From Branchiostoma floridae (taxonomy: Eukaryota; Chordata; Leptocardii; Amphioxiformes; Branchiostomatidae), in the NCBI RefSeq assembly GCF_000003815.2, contig NC_049980.1, positions 10,937,422-11,001,421 on the forward strand: a DNA stretch of 64,000 nt, written 5' to 3'. Below are positions 9,660-21,923 of this stretch, in pieces (the first letter of the stretch is position 1; each line of letters opens with the position of its first letter). Position numbers and translations under genes: made by a program. Below the pieces are notes generated by a model, which was not told the origin of the DNA, searched no databases, and worked only from the letters and a program-made list of their open reading frames with translations.

Positions 9660-11855
9660 GTCAGTATGATTATCTTACGGTTATCTGACGTTTTTTTTTC
9701 GAGTTACTGTGTGAAGGAAAGACAAAGTTATGTTTTAGATAATTGATGTGACGTGTCATAAAAGCGCGACTTGAGCCCCTAACGTTTTTCTGCATCAAAA
9801 ACCAGGATCATCCCCAGTCCGTTCTACTCCACAGCTGCATAACAATCGAGCCTAACGATTTTCTCATCGCATCAATGTGCGCAGTTACAATAAACCTGCT
9901 TCCATCAAACATAAATCATGTGTTGAGCTATAACTTGTTATGCTACGTGTTATTCAACCATATTTTATCCAATGTGATATCCTAGTCTGTTTTATCAAGC
10001 CCCATCCTATGGAATTCCAGTCTTGTGCCTCACGCTAATGTGCCTAGTGCCTCATGCTAATTTTTGCCACCGGAATCACAGCATATAGCCCTCTTCACCG
10101 CATGGATGCCACACACTTAGTCTTCTAGCGAAGTGGCATCATGACTCGCCACATTGTTCCCGAATTTTCCAATAGCATTGATACATTACATCCTTTACAA
10201 ACATTATGTGTCATAGAAAGAAAGATTGTTACTTCCATATTGACGCACTAGCTGCAATTAGGTTGGAATTTGATCTCCCATTTTTTAGTTGTTACTGCGT
10301 TTAAGTTGTGGACCTGGAAGATGTATGTCAATACACAGCTGTAAACCCTTTCAAATCCTTCTATGACTGCAAATCCTTTTGACAGTTAGGTATCTATAGA
10401 TTACATCAAATAGCTGGGTGATTTCGGGCGTAAATGACGTTATAAAGCCATCTTGAGATAGGATGTCCCCATTGACGTACTTGGGTGTTTATCTCTTGCG
10501 CTGTATAATGGGGAATCTTGGTCTTTATTGCGCTGCATTGTCTAGACCTAAGTCGCATTGGCTTTAAGAGAGATGGCTGAAAGCACCTCATTTGAGCATG
10601 CAGATTATGGCCATTGGTCATAAAGTAAGAAACAAGGACCCTCATCACTAATGAGTTGTCGTGGCTGGTTAAGACTATATTTCCCTAAAACAAAACACGA
10701 ACATATTTCAATATATACTATGTACAATATGATATGTACTATGTACATACAGTAATATATGTATAGATCTGGTATCTACAAGGCTGTCCTGATGAACCCG
10801 TATATATACGGGATGCACATATATGATTCCTGTAGGTGGGTCCAGTAAATACAGGTTTGTGGCATTTCTTACCACAGGAAACCGCATTGATCTGGAAGTC
10901 TGCAGCAGCAGCACAGAATAGGTCACGTTTTACTGATCAGATTAAACAACCAGCTTCGGAGGGTTAAATTGACAAAAAAAGTCTGAGCAGGACAAAGGAT
11001 CACAAAGGTCATAAACTTAGAACATGCGAGGGCAAGAGAAGTAGTATGGGGATTACGACCCCTATATCCACCTACCAAATATCATCAGGATCAATCAAAG
11101 GCGCTTTTCGAGTGATGCTGTTCACAGACAGACAGAAAGACAGACAGACAGACAGACATACGTACAAGCCTAAAACATAACCTTGCCATTCTGGCAAAGG
11201 TAATAAATATATCTACCTTCGAAACGCTCCAGGCGCGTAGGAAAACGGCAGGTCAAGGTTTCGGGTCAAAGTTCAAATCTGACCGGATATCTGTAATCCG
11301 CACTGAAGGCCTCGTTCCGGTATTACTCCGCGGGTGGGCACTCAGAAGTATTCCCTCCGAAATATGAATGGGGCCCCAAAATCGTGTGTTTATGTAGACG
11401 ATAAATTGCCTTTTATCGCTCCCATGTCATATCGAAGGATTTGAGATGAAAGGTTGTGTATTTCTGACAGGATCGGGTGGAAAAGTTTCGGCATTCGGGC
11501 GATTCTAGGACGTGTACGTTTGTTTGTCCTGAGCAATGTGGTCAGCGGGTCACTGAAGGAAAGCCCCACTTTCTGGATAGTATTTATGTGCAGTTATAGA
11601 TGTTATAAAGATCGATCCAGCGGTCAGATTTTGGGGAATTTTTTTTATTGAGTACTGGACAAGTGCTTTTTCAATAGAAATTATAACATCTCCAGTAGAG
11701 CTGTTTCTTTATTGGATTTTCGCCCATTAAAGTTGCATATTTAAGCACTATTGTACATGAGGCAACAAAAGTCCTAAATGAGGCCTTAAGATTCCGGTTC
11801 GAATTGCGAAGTAATCCGTGAATATAAGACGCAAATCATAGTAAAACCCGAAAAA
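9660..11855. other. Intronic DNA with minor repeats
   Basis: No exon recognised. There is a 16-bp perfect palindrome CCCGTATATATACGGG at 10797-10812. A (CAGA)n tract at about 11125-11160 sits in a sequence (ACCAAATATCATCAGGATCA…) that resembles a widespread invertebrate short repeat; it is related in style to 53700-53830. Confidence 0.45.
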
Positions 11856-11859
11856 AACA

Positions 11860-12863
11860 ATGAAGGCTCACCTGGGGGATAACCGCTAACCGCTAAGCGA
11901 ACCCTTCGGTAACCGCAAAAAAAGCGACCCCTTACGATCGGACTTCCGAAATTTCAAACAAAATGTGCGTTACTTTCAACACTTGAGTATCATAGTAAAA
12001 CCCGTGGGCAAAAGATAAAAAGTGATTTGAGTACCCAAAATTACTTTGTAACTTTTCTACATACGAATGAAGGCTCACCTGGGGATAACCGCTAACCGCT
12101 AAGTGAACCCTTCGGTAACCGCAAAAAAGCGACCCCTTACGATCGGACTTCCGAAATTTCAAACAAAATGTGCGTTACTTTCAATACTTGAATATCAAAG
12201 TAAAACCCGTGGGCAAAAGGTAAAAAGTGATTTGAGTACCCAAAATTACTTTGTAACTTTTCTACATACGAATGAAGGCTCACCTGGGGATAACCGCTAA
12301 CCGCTAAGCGAACCCTTCGGTAACCGCAAAAAAGCGACCCCTTACGATCGGACTTCCGAAATTTCAAACAAAATGTGCGTTACTTTCAACACTTGAGTAT
12401 CATAGTAAAACCCGTGGGCAAAAGATAAAAAGTGATTTGAGTACCCAAAATTACTTTGTAACTTTTCTACATACGAATGAAGGCTCACCTGGGGATAACC
12501 GCTAACCGCTAAGTGAACCCTTCGGTAACCGCAAAAAAGCGACCCCTTACGATCGGACTTCCGAAATTTCAAACAAAATGTGCGTTACTTTCAATACTTG
12601 AATATCAAAGTAAAACCCGTGGGCAAAAGGTAAAAAGTGATTTGAGTACCCAAAATTACTTTGTAACTTTTCTACATACCAATGAAGGCTCACCTGGGGA
12701 TAACCGCTAACCGCTAAGCGAACCCTTCGGTAACCGCAAAAAAGCGACCCCTTACGATCGGACTTCCGAAATTTCAAACAAAATGTGCGTTTCTTCAACA
12801 CTTGAGTATCATAGTAAAACCGCGTGGCCACACCTGAGAATCACTTCCACGGGGAGTCTAGTA
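11860..12863 (+). repeat. 205-bp satellite with 410-bp higher-order structure
   Basis: The anchor ATGAAGGCTCACCTGGGG/GATA recurs at 11860, 12067, 12272, 12477 and 12682, a 205-bp period (207 for the first). Copies alternate between two types. Type A has AACACTTGAGTATCATAG and AAAAGATAAAA. Type B has AATACTTGAATATCAAAG and AAAAGGTAAAA. The true repeat is therefore a 410-bp dimer, which is why identical small open frames sit 410 bp apart (12103 and 12513). The array runs up to an assembly gap and is probably longer in the genome. Confidence 0.93.
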
Positions 12864-12963
12864 NNNNNNNNNNNNNNNNNNNNNNNNNNNNNNNNNNNNN
12901 NNNNNNNNNNNNNNNNNNNNNNNNNNNNNNNNNNNNNNNNNNNNNNNNNNNNNNNNNNNNNNN
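12864..12963. other. Assembly gap (100 N)
   Basis: 100-N placeholder next to the 205-bp satellite. A missing Homer EVH1 exon could lie here. Confidence 0.99.
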
Positions 12964-14505
12964 ACTTATACTGTACTTTGGAAACATGCATTGCACATGA
13001 TGTGAGTAGACCACCTGCTCTTAGACGAGGAAAGAAATTACACAACAATGCAAGCAATAAACCTAGCTAATTGCTATCCTTGTTAGCTTTGCATGTAGTT
13101 CCAAGTTTCATATTCTTGGGAACGTGTATCAGAACAACAAAACCTAGCCAAATTTGTATGGTACATTTTTCAAGGAATTGTTGATTCATGATACTCTGAT
13201 CATTTGATTTAAACCTAAACTTCTGTTTACATACATCAAACAGCTCTATTTATAGAACATTTGCATGTCCAAATACTCTTCATATTGTAGTATGATATTC
13301 TAAATCATTGGATTATCCTTTTGCATGCATAATAAAGAAGTCCCTGTGTACTCGATAATCTAGTGGCTCCATTTGAAAGAAAATCTCTTCATATAAGAGC
13401 ATTATGCATCAATAATTCAGCACCCCTTTATTTTGCTCTCCTGGGCAGATGTCATATATTCCCTGTGGATGAGTAATTGGGAATAAAGTTGAAAAAATCA
13501 ATGATTGGGAATCTAGCCAAGAGGAAATGTTAATGCATGATGTAACTCTAGGTGTTACATGTACATTGTGCAATGATTCATCAATGTTTGAAGAGCTGAG
13601 GTGCCTAAGCATTTGCAGGAATTTGAGATTCGTACAAATTTTATGAAAAATGTACAAATTTTTTGGAAAACGCACAAATCACTGCAAAAAACGTACTGTA
13701 CAAGTTTCATAAAATTTGTGCAAATATTTACTAATAGGCCCCCCTTTAATAGAAAGCAACTTTTCATGATGCATTGCCTTACTACCTAACTTACAGTACA
13801 GGTACAGACAGCCTTAGAAACAGATTAAAGACAGGGTTCACCAGCACATACATGTACAATGTATGTCATCTAAATCACAACAAATAAAACATTACAACAA
13901 CCAGTGGAATGTATAACACTCTGAGCTGCTAAAGTAGCCATATTTTTTAATTAAAAATGAGGCACATTGGAAATTAAGTTGACAGCACGACAGACCACCA
14001 CCTGCTTTAATCTGTGTAATGGGGATTCCTATGACTTAGCTTAGAGAGTTTCCACTGGTGGCTGCAATTTTTCAGATGTTGTGATTCGGGTGAACTAGGT
14101 AGCGATTTGTCGGGTTAACCTGCCGATTCTAAGGGCCAGCAGGGTGCCGGAGAAATGTTCGCCTGCACTGAGGAATGTACCAATATTTCTGAGGAATGTA
14201 TGCTTACAAATTGAGGAACATCTGCTTTCCAAGAGGAGTGAATGCTTGAAAGAAGACGAATGTCGGCTTTCCTAGACCTACTAGCCATAATTTGCATAAA
14301 TGACCAGATTCGATTGGTCAGGATGATAATGTGAGGGCCAGCAAGTTTAGCAAGTACTTGTGCCTCTTACTCTAGTGTTGCAGATGCATATTCATATATT
14401 ACAGATGTTGTATCATGCAACCATTTCTCTGAGTGAAAACTATAGGAACACAGTACAGCCACAATACTACACATGTTACAAAGTTCTTTGCCCTGTCTTT
14501 TCCAG
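12964..14505. other. Homer intron, no exon recognised
   Basis: AT-rich. Near 13625-13730 ACAAATTTTATGAAAAATGT and similar runs recur in both orientations (…CATAAAATTTGTGCAAAT), a small imperfect foldback. Nothing else is supported. Confidence 0.4.
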
Positions 14506-17500
14506 GCCATTATCAACAGCACCATCACCCCCAACATGACATACACCAAAACGTCACAGAAGTTTGTACAGTGGGCAGACATCAGGGCCAACACAGTCTA
14601 TGGTCTGGGATCTTCTGAAGAGTCAGAGCTGGCTAAGGTAGTGATGCACCCTCTTTTATTATTACTTTTAGGATCATACATCTTAATCATTTGACTGCAT
14701 GCTGAAGAAAGGTCATGACTCTTAAGGAAGGTTAGGCCACCTCTTTGAGTGTTTCTTGGGTCTCAAGTAGCTCTGTAAATAAAGAAAGCAATGTGTCAAT
14801 GGAACTTTCTCATGTGAATGTTCATCAAAATCCTCCCAGCAGATTTCTTTTCATCCTATTTTGTTTGCTCTACATAACCATTTATCTGGCTTAATGGCAG
14901 GTGCAGAAGTAGAGTGCTAATGGCATTAGATCACAAGTCATTAGTGTGCCCTCAGGGAAGACAAAGTGGCCATTTTTCCGAATCATTAAAAACTAGTACA
15001 CGTACATTGTATTTCCTTTAAAGTAAACATTAAATGTACCGTACAGATTGGTATCTGTCACTAGAAAAATTATGTCATTTTTGCTTATTATGTATCTGCA
15101 CTATCTACAATGTATAAGATAATGTTTAAAAAGCCTCACATAATCTATCAGGTCTAGTCCCACAAGGTTTCCTTCTGAGTCCTATATACAACATACATTC
15201 TCATAATTCCACCAGGTGCCACCTAAAAAAACATTGTTATAGAGGCCTTCTCAAGATTGTCTTCAACACCTAAATATCTTAATTGTATTCTATTTAATAT
15301 ATTTAACATTCGGTGTTCAAGACAATCTGATTGTATTCCATTTGATATATTTAACATTCGGTGTTCAAGACAATCTTGGGAAGACCTCTATAACGGGGGC
15401 CGCCCTAAGACGGTCCCCGTCGTAAGACGGTACGGATTTTTTGCTGATCTTATTATCCATAAGTACACCGTGTTTGTTGCCACTGACTATGCTGATTACA
15501 AAGGTAAATAAACCAAGTCCACGCACACAGCTTTAATTTGCATTCCAAGTATACTTTAACATATTTACTTCATGTTTTTTTAAGAGCAGAATTCTAACAG
15601 TAATGTTGACAGTGCTGAATCACTGCGGTCACCGGCCTCTGCGTATTGGCGGCTCGTGTTGCTAACTATACGAACTCATCCAAGCAGTCATACAACTGCC
15701 ATGATACACATAGATAAAGCTCCATAAAACACTATGAATATGGGTCTTCAAATGTTTGTTGAGTAGAAAAGCAACCAAAAGGAAGCAACATAAACATTGC
15801 CACCATTGTACTCCCAAGGGAGTGTGGCCGTGAAGGTGGCAGACTAGAGAACGCTCCAAAGATTTATTTGACTGTAACAAATGATTCGTGCTGTCTATGA
15901 AAATAAGACTTGACAGAGAGATGTAGATGATATTTTCATATAATCAGACGGAGTTTTGTTGATGTTGGCGGTGTCGTTTTTTCGTAATGTTTTTTTTAGT
16001 CGGGCATTCACAATCAGTGCATTCAGCCCATTGCCCGTAAAACATCAGCTGGATTGTTCTAGGTACAGCCTTCCTCATGTGAGACAAGAAGTACATACAG
16101 TCACGATTTTACTGTCAAAAGAAAGCTAAAATATCATACTATTAATTTTTTTCTGTGTACTTAAATTTACCACTTACTTCTGAAGAGAGCAAAATATAAA
16201 AAAAAGCGTACCGAGTTAGGCACACTGTCCAGCGTAGCACAAAATTGGAAGGTTACATACACGAAATTGTCTCTCAGTGTTTGCCGCTTGTAACACGCAG
16301 CGCGAAAGGTTCATGAACCACATGAATGCATTTCTTATTCAAGTATGTTGTTCAAATCTATGAGTAAAAAATTCAGTCATCAAAATTTGACCACTCTCAG
16401 GCAACTAGCGATGGAGCACCATGAGTTTGAGCGCAAGAAAAAGCGTACCGTGTTGGGGCACCTCCCGTTACTAACGTTTTTTGAAGTGGCGGTATAATGA
16501 CACCAGGTGGAATTATGAGACTGTATGTTATATATATGTATATAGAAAGAGAGAGGGAAAGAGAGGAAGAAGGATAAGGAGAGACTGCTATTTTTTCAGT
16601 GTTCCATTCTTCATTATCAACATAACTCTCTCTGTGGTATGTCTGACAACTGTCAAGGTGACCTTCCTCACAGATCTGGAATGCACGTCCCTACAGCCAG
16701 ACAGTTGAGCCCTGGGATGAACGTGCTTGTCTTCTAACAACTTTCTCTGTCATATATACAGCCTTGCTGGGCTTACATACACATAAACATATTCATCACT
16801 TTATAGTCCTTGACTGACAGGGATAGGCCAAGGGCATATAACAAAGGGATTGATGAAAAATGTATCTTTTAGTTTTAGGTTGACAGACCCAGTACAAGTT
16901 TTTGCATATTTGTGAGCTAACTGTTATTTTTGAAAATGTATTTTACTGTTGTTTTACAGCGAGTGAGTAAATTAGGTCTCACTTGTTTGTTTCTGTTACA
17001 TGTTTCAAACCTCACTTCAGGGTTTCTCCACAGTTCCTAACAAAGGAGGGTGGTTTCACCTGTGTTTCCCTCACAGGACAAGATGGAGGTCTCACTTCAA
17101 TCTTAACAGTTTAAAGCAGGGAGAAAGTTGCACTTCTTTGTCTCTTGAGCTCCTTGCCAAAATTAGGTCTAGCTACCCACTTCTATCAAGTTTGCAGTCA
17201 TGAAAGGTCTACATTTTTCTACAGTTCCAAGCCATGGCGTCCTCTCTATGTCTTTTCACACTTCCACCTGGGAGAGATGTCTTGCCTCTGCTTCTTCTGT
17301 AGCTCCAAATGTCATCTAAGGAAAAGTGTCACCCTGTATGTGTGTTTCTTATCAGTTTCTAGCCAAGTTCCAGGAAGCCAAAGAGTCAGCCAAGCAAGAG
17401 GTTGATCGCATCCGTGCCAGGAATAGCCCAGGCACGCCTAGATCATCCCGACAGAGCCTGCAGCAGAAGGGAGAGAAGTCTAACGGTATCTCACCACCAG

Positions 17501-19416
17501 TGCAGCATGGTAGCACTGTGCCCAAGACTCCAGGGACACCTCAAGAGACATGCAAGGCAAAGGAAAAGCAGCAGAGTGACATCACATCTGTTCAGTCAGA
17601 CGAAATCACTACAGAGCATTCCAAACCTAAGGAATCCAATCAGGAAGAAGAGGTTGATAACTAGTACATTGACTAAGACCAGTACTACATTGTAGATATT
17701 CCTGAACTACTCACAACAGCAACTCTCGTGCTGAGTTAATATAATGGTTAAACTGTTCTTCAATAATATGAACCTTTGTAGTTGTAGTCTTTTCCTGTTA
17801 CCAATAAGGTTACCCTGTACTTTCATTTGTATGGTCACAAATTAAGACTAAATTTCTGAATAGATATTCAATACACACATACAGTACATTTGTACATGTG
17901 AATGAAGAAACTTTGTACAATCAGATGAATATACAGGGTGGCCTTATAACTAGACTAACATATCTGACTTTCCCATCTTCTGAGCTTTAGGTCTCATGTT
18001 GCAGTTCACTGCAGACACTGTGGTGATGGTGGTCTCTTTTTGCTCTGACTCAAACATACTCCTAATAGATTATTCAAAGTAGCTATGGCAGTTGCACTAA
18101 CATTATTGATGAAATCACAGAAGTGTGGGCATATTTTCTAGTTACTATGATTACCATGCAATGTGCTGACACTGTTACAATGTTTTGTTGCAGATAGTTA
18201 GTTCTTCCTTACATAGAAAGTGTCAGAGTTGATTAAAGAAACTCTATATCACATTAACATGTGGGACTGTTCTCTCCAGTTCATTGAGAAGTTCCAGGAT
18301 GCTAAGCAGTCTGCACGACAGGAGGTGGAGAGAATCCGCGCCCAGTCGGGAGGCAGTACACCACAGACACCTCACACACCGCAGAAAATACCAACTGTCA
18401 ACGGTACAGCTACCTCACTGGGCTCAGGTAAGGGATCCTGCAGCTGGACTGAGTTTTGTTGTGTGTAGAGGTGTTAAATTCATAAAGTCTGGGGGCAATT
18501 TAGCTAATTTTGCTTATAGCAGCCCGTGCAACATCCGCCGCCTTCGGCAGGGAGGGGCCAGTTACAACCCGGACAGCAGTGTTTGTTTCACACAGACTAG
18601 GGGGCACTGCACAACAGACAAAAAATTAGTACTGTTAGCAATAATGAGAGTTTACTTTGAAAATTGAGATCATAAAACCACTGCATTTATTAATTTACTG
18701 TGCTATAATGGATGTCATGATTACTGTTGCACTGTCAACAGATATGTTGTAATTTTAGTGAAAGGAGTCTTAAGGTTAGTCAATTTCCCTGGACAGGTAC
18801 ATTTCCCCGTGACCATCGGAGTTCCCAGTCCCTCAACCTGCCTCCAGAGAACCCAGAGTCCTTCCAGGATAGATCAGACGCGAAGAGCGACAATGGGCCA
18901 CTGACTGCCGACTCCCAGCTGAAGTATGAGAATGATAGACTCAAGATAGCCCTGGCACAGAGGTACATGTAACACAGCACTGTCGTTGTGTTGTTTTTCG
19001 TGTTGTTAAACCATTTAAGTTTACACCAATCACATGTGTAGTCTGCTGTGTGGTTCGGGGGCATGCGCTCAAACACACACATATACACAGTGTACATACA
19101 AGTACATACCGTCACTCACTTTAAAAAGCCCTTGCCCAGGCTCTAGGCCATGTACGTACTCCATACACATTTCAACCTCCTTGCCCCTACATAACATGAT
19201 CCCTCCTGTTTCTACCCTATTTTTCAGCAATAACACATTTCCATTGTGATTTGCTGTAGCTCTGCCAATGCAAAGAAGTGGGAGGTGGAACTGCAGACCC
19301 TGAAGAACAACAATACCCGCCTGACCACGGCCCTGCAGGAAAGTACCGCTAATGTCGAGGAGTGGAAGAAACAGCTGGCTGCGTACAAGGAAGAGAATGA
19401 GAGTATGAAGAAAAAG
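14506..19416 (+). CDS. HOMER: Homer scaffold protein, long form (EVH1 + start of coiled coil), incomplete
   Basis: Homer proteins use an N-terminal EVH1 domain to bind PPxxF ligands (group I mGluR, IP3/ryanodine receptors, Shank) and a C-terminal coiled coil to multimerise at synapses and calcium-signalling sites. Long-form exons: 14506-14637 (EVH1 core, [20 protein letters not shown]…RANTVYGLG), 18280-18427 ([20 protein letters not shown], a Thr/Pro linker), 18797-18962 (Ser-rich linker) and 19260-19416 ([14 protein letters not shown]…[20 protein letters not shown], the conserved coiled-coil start). Phases join cleanly (0, 1, 2, 0). Against vertebrate Homer1, G76 is V and F90 is S, while the GLG (G89) is kept. 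The remaining ~150 residues of coiled coil are not seen and may lie in the gap at 20553. The middle EVH1 exon is also missing upstream. The exon at 17356 is an alternative to 18280. Confidence 0.93.
15236..15394. mobile_element. Short foldback/MITE-like element
   Basis: Near-perfect 35-bp terminal inverted repeats: GTTATAGAGGCCTTCTCAAG… at 15236-15270 and its complement at 15360-15394, with three mismatches. The 89-bp interior contains a partial second copy of the right arm (GGTGTTCAAGACAATCT at 15313-15329) and a duplicated GATATATTTAACATTCGG-type segment. No clear target duplication. It lies in a Homer intron. Confidence 0.7.
17356..17664 (+). CDS. HOMER: Alternative terminal exon of Homer giving a short, coiled-coil-free form
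   Basis: After a TTTCTTATCAG acceptor the frame reads [20 protein letters not shown], then a Ser/Pro/Lys-rich tail ending …SNQEEEVDN and TAG at 17662-17664 (103 codons). Its start is clearly homologous to the exon at 18280 ([20 protein letters not shown]), in the same phase 0 after exon 14506-14637. Splicing to this exon would finish the EVH1 C-terminal helix and stop before the coiled coil, as mammalian Homer1a and Ania-3 do by a different route (intronic termination). No canonical AATAAA was seen close downstream; weak variants such as AATATA occur near 17926. Whether both forms are made is not shown by the sequence. Confidence 0.85.
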   Translation, partial: FLAKFQEAKESAKQEVDRIRARNSPGTPRSSRQSLQQKGEKSNGISPPVQHGSTVPKTPGTPQETCKAKEKQQSDITSVQSDEITTEHSKPKESNQEEEVDN

Positions 19417-20552
19417 GTATGGTCACTCTATGTGTCTGCATTCTGAATAACTTTCATACTGAAAGAAGTGCCAAGATTGGTTCGTTTAGTACCATTTTGT
19501 GCTATATTCCTGAGCTAGCCTAAACTACTTGGATATAGCATAAATCAGCAGGAATGATGTCAGGAAAAAGCCTTCGTATTATAAAGTAAAACTTTTGAAT
19601 ATAGAATGTTATGTAATGTGCAACATTGCTAGTTATAGCTAGACAGAAATATTAGCACCATACTGGGAATCACAGAGAAGCACACTCAAAGACAAACATA
19701 TAGACACACATAGGCAAAGAGACAAGCCAAAGACAATACCTCACCCTCACGACCGGGCAGAGTAATGAGATTGTTTGTATAGCTGGAGAGATTGAGTGCA
19801 TGTCTGAAAATCACTGTTGCCTTTCATGCATGCATTGTTGTAACTAATATTAGTCTCTCACTCTTGAAGCAAAAGGCCATATGAAATTTGTCTGACGCCC
19901 ACCCAGGGCAAACATTGTGCCACAAGGACTTGTACTTGAAGAACAAACATAAAAAAACATCGCTCAGTTACTAGTCTGTCAGATCTGTTACTCCCCATCT
20001 TGTGAAGTTTGGATGACATGTGGTTGACAGCTATTAGTACTTCTGTCTTGTGGGTCCACACTACTGTGAATTGTGAAACATTAGTGGTACATGTAGTTTT
20101 AGTTTTAGCACTTCACAGCATATTCATCCCGAGTATGTGTTTTGATAAATTACTACAGAATTTTACAACTGGAAATATCACGAACAAAACCACTGCAAAA
20201 GTAAACAGATTTGCAGTATGAAGGTTGAGGTACCAAATGTCTACTATGATGTAGTCATCATATAGTTTGGCATCAGACAACCTAAGCCTCTTATGGCCCA
20301 TTCTGTATTGACATACGTCAGTTTTTTATAGTTACAAGGAAGCTAGCAATACCATGCTAGTCCAGGGTACAGTTCCTGTAACAATACATGATATTAAAGC
20401 ACTCATGCTGAGTGAAAAATGCCCCTTCTTGAATGGACATAGATTTTTATCCATATGAAGTGCAATGTACTTACATTTTCATGGGGTCTAGTGATTTTTC
20501 CCTTCAGTGCTGTAGGAAAATCTCTATTCCTTGAATATTCAGTGACTATCCA
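19417..20552. other. Homer intron/3' region, no exon recognised
   Basis: No coiled-coil-like exon was found before the gap. Short open frames here have no motif. Confidence 0.45.
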
Positions 20553-20652
20553 NNNNNNNNNNNNNNNNNNNNNNNNNNNNNNNNNNNNNNNNNNNNNNNN
20601 NNNNNNNNNNNNNNNNNNNNNNNNNNNNNNNNNNNNNNNNNNNNNNNNNNNN
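20553..20652. other. Assembly gap (100 N)
   Basis: 100-N placeholder followed directly by telomere-like satellite sequence. The last Homer exons may lie here. Confidence 0.99.
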
Positions 20653-20725
20653 CCGTAACCGTAACCCTAGCGGTTAGTGCTGAAGTCATATCTCGGGAAG
20701 TAAGCACCCAACGGTTTGCAGATTA
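20653..20725 (+). repeat. Fragment of the telomere-like composite satellite
   Basis: CCGTAACCGTAACCCTAGCG, GTTAGTGCTGAAGTCATATC and TCGGGAAGTAAGCACCC match the satellite at 4290-5425, ending in AACGGTTTGCAGATTAG. The array probably extends into the gap. Confidence 0.88.
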
Positions 20726-21923
20726 GAATGAGCACAATGACCCAATATTTTGAAAATGTGTCATAATGTTTAATTAATCATTGTTTTAACTTTTGCATAT
20801 GGTGAAAATATTTGCTGTTTTGGGCAAACACTTTTGTTACATACCAGAAATATGGTGTACAATGTAAACAAGGGACTAACATGGTTTAAAATTTTACGCA
20901 AAGATATGGCTCAGCTCCAGAATTTTACAAAATAAAGTTTTTTCTTCAGTCAATGTTAGCTGCACTTGAGGCAATAGAGTGGTACCTTTACTACAATTTT
21001 TTTTTCTACAATTATAGTACTGTAACAATAATCTAACATGTAATGCAGTACATGAATAATTTACAATAATTTACTTGAATACTTCATATAACTGTTGAGT
21101 GTTAGAAAAATAATGCTAATCTCTAAAATAACCATTGATGGTTTACAACACCACACAGTTCTACAGTAATGTTGGCTTCATACTGAGTATTAGTACATGT
21201 TGTATGTAAAATGTTCTCCTTACAAATAGCAACTGTCATTGGGATTATGTCTACGCTCATTACTTATTATAAATTGCTGACAACAATGTTTCCTAGTAAA
21301 AACCCTGAATACATATATACATCAGCATTGCATTATGGAATAACGTAAATGTGTTTTTTTAACTTACTATTATCAGTTGCTCTCTATCTTCATGGCTACC
21401 TTGTCCCCCCCAACAACCTGGAGGTCAAGGGACTAGGTAGGTAGGTGCAATAAATACTACAGCTATCAAGGTTACAATTCATAATAAAATCTTGAACTGT
21501 ATATGTACTATTTGGACTCTATTCTATATCTTCCGCAAAAAATGAAAACTTACATGATTTGCAATGTTGGTTAATTACCTTTCCATGATTGCTCATTTCA
21601 TCATAATCATTATAACAGCATGGTAGTCTACTATAAGTAACATCAGCTTTGACATTAGTTTGAGTGTGCTTCGTTCTTTATCATAAAATCATCCTATAAT
21701 AAAAGTCATTGACCTTAAGGTCAAAAATACTTGAGGGTCACACTTATTCGTTGATTGGATCAGCATGGCAAGGCTACTGGCATTGTTGACCTATGACCTC
21801 CAGTGCCCAGACTCTTGATCACCTGATGACCTTGCTGGAGATATGTCAGCCATAATAAGGATGGTGGTATGTGTTCATTGGTGACCTATGACCCACATAT
21901 ATAAATGGTGGCCCGACCATTTG

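Noticed and set aside
11932-12831. Repeated small frames of 65 and 76 codons
   Set aside because: Copies of the 205-bp satellite; identical frames recur at the repeat spacing.
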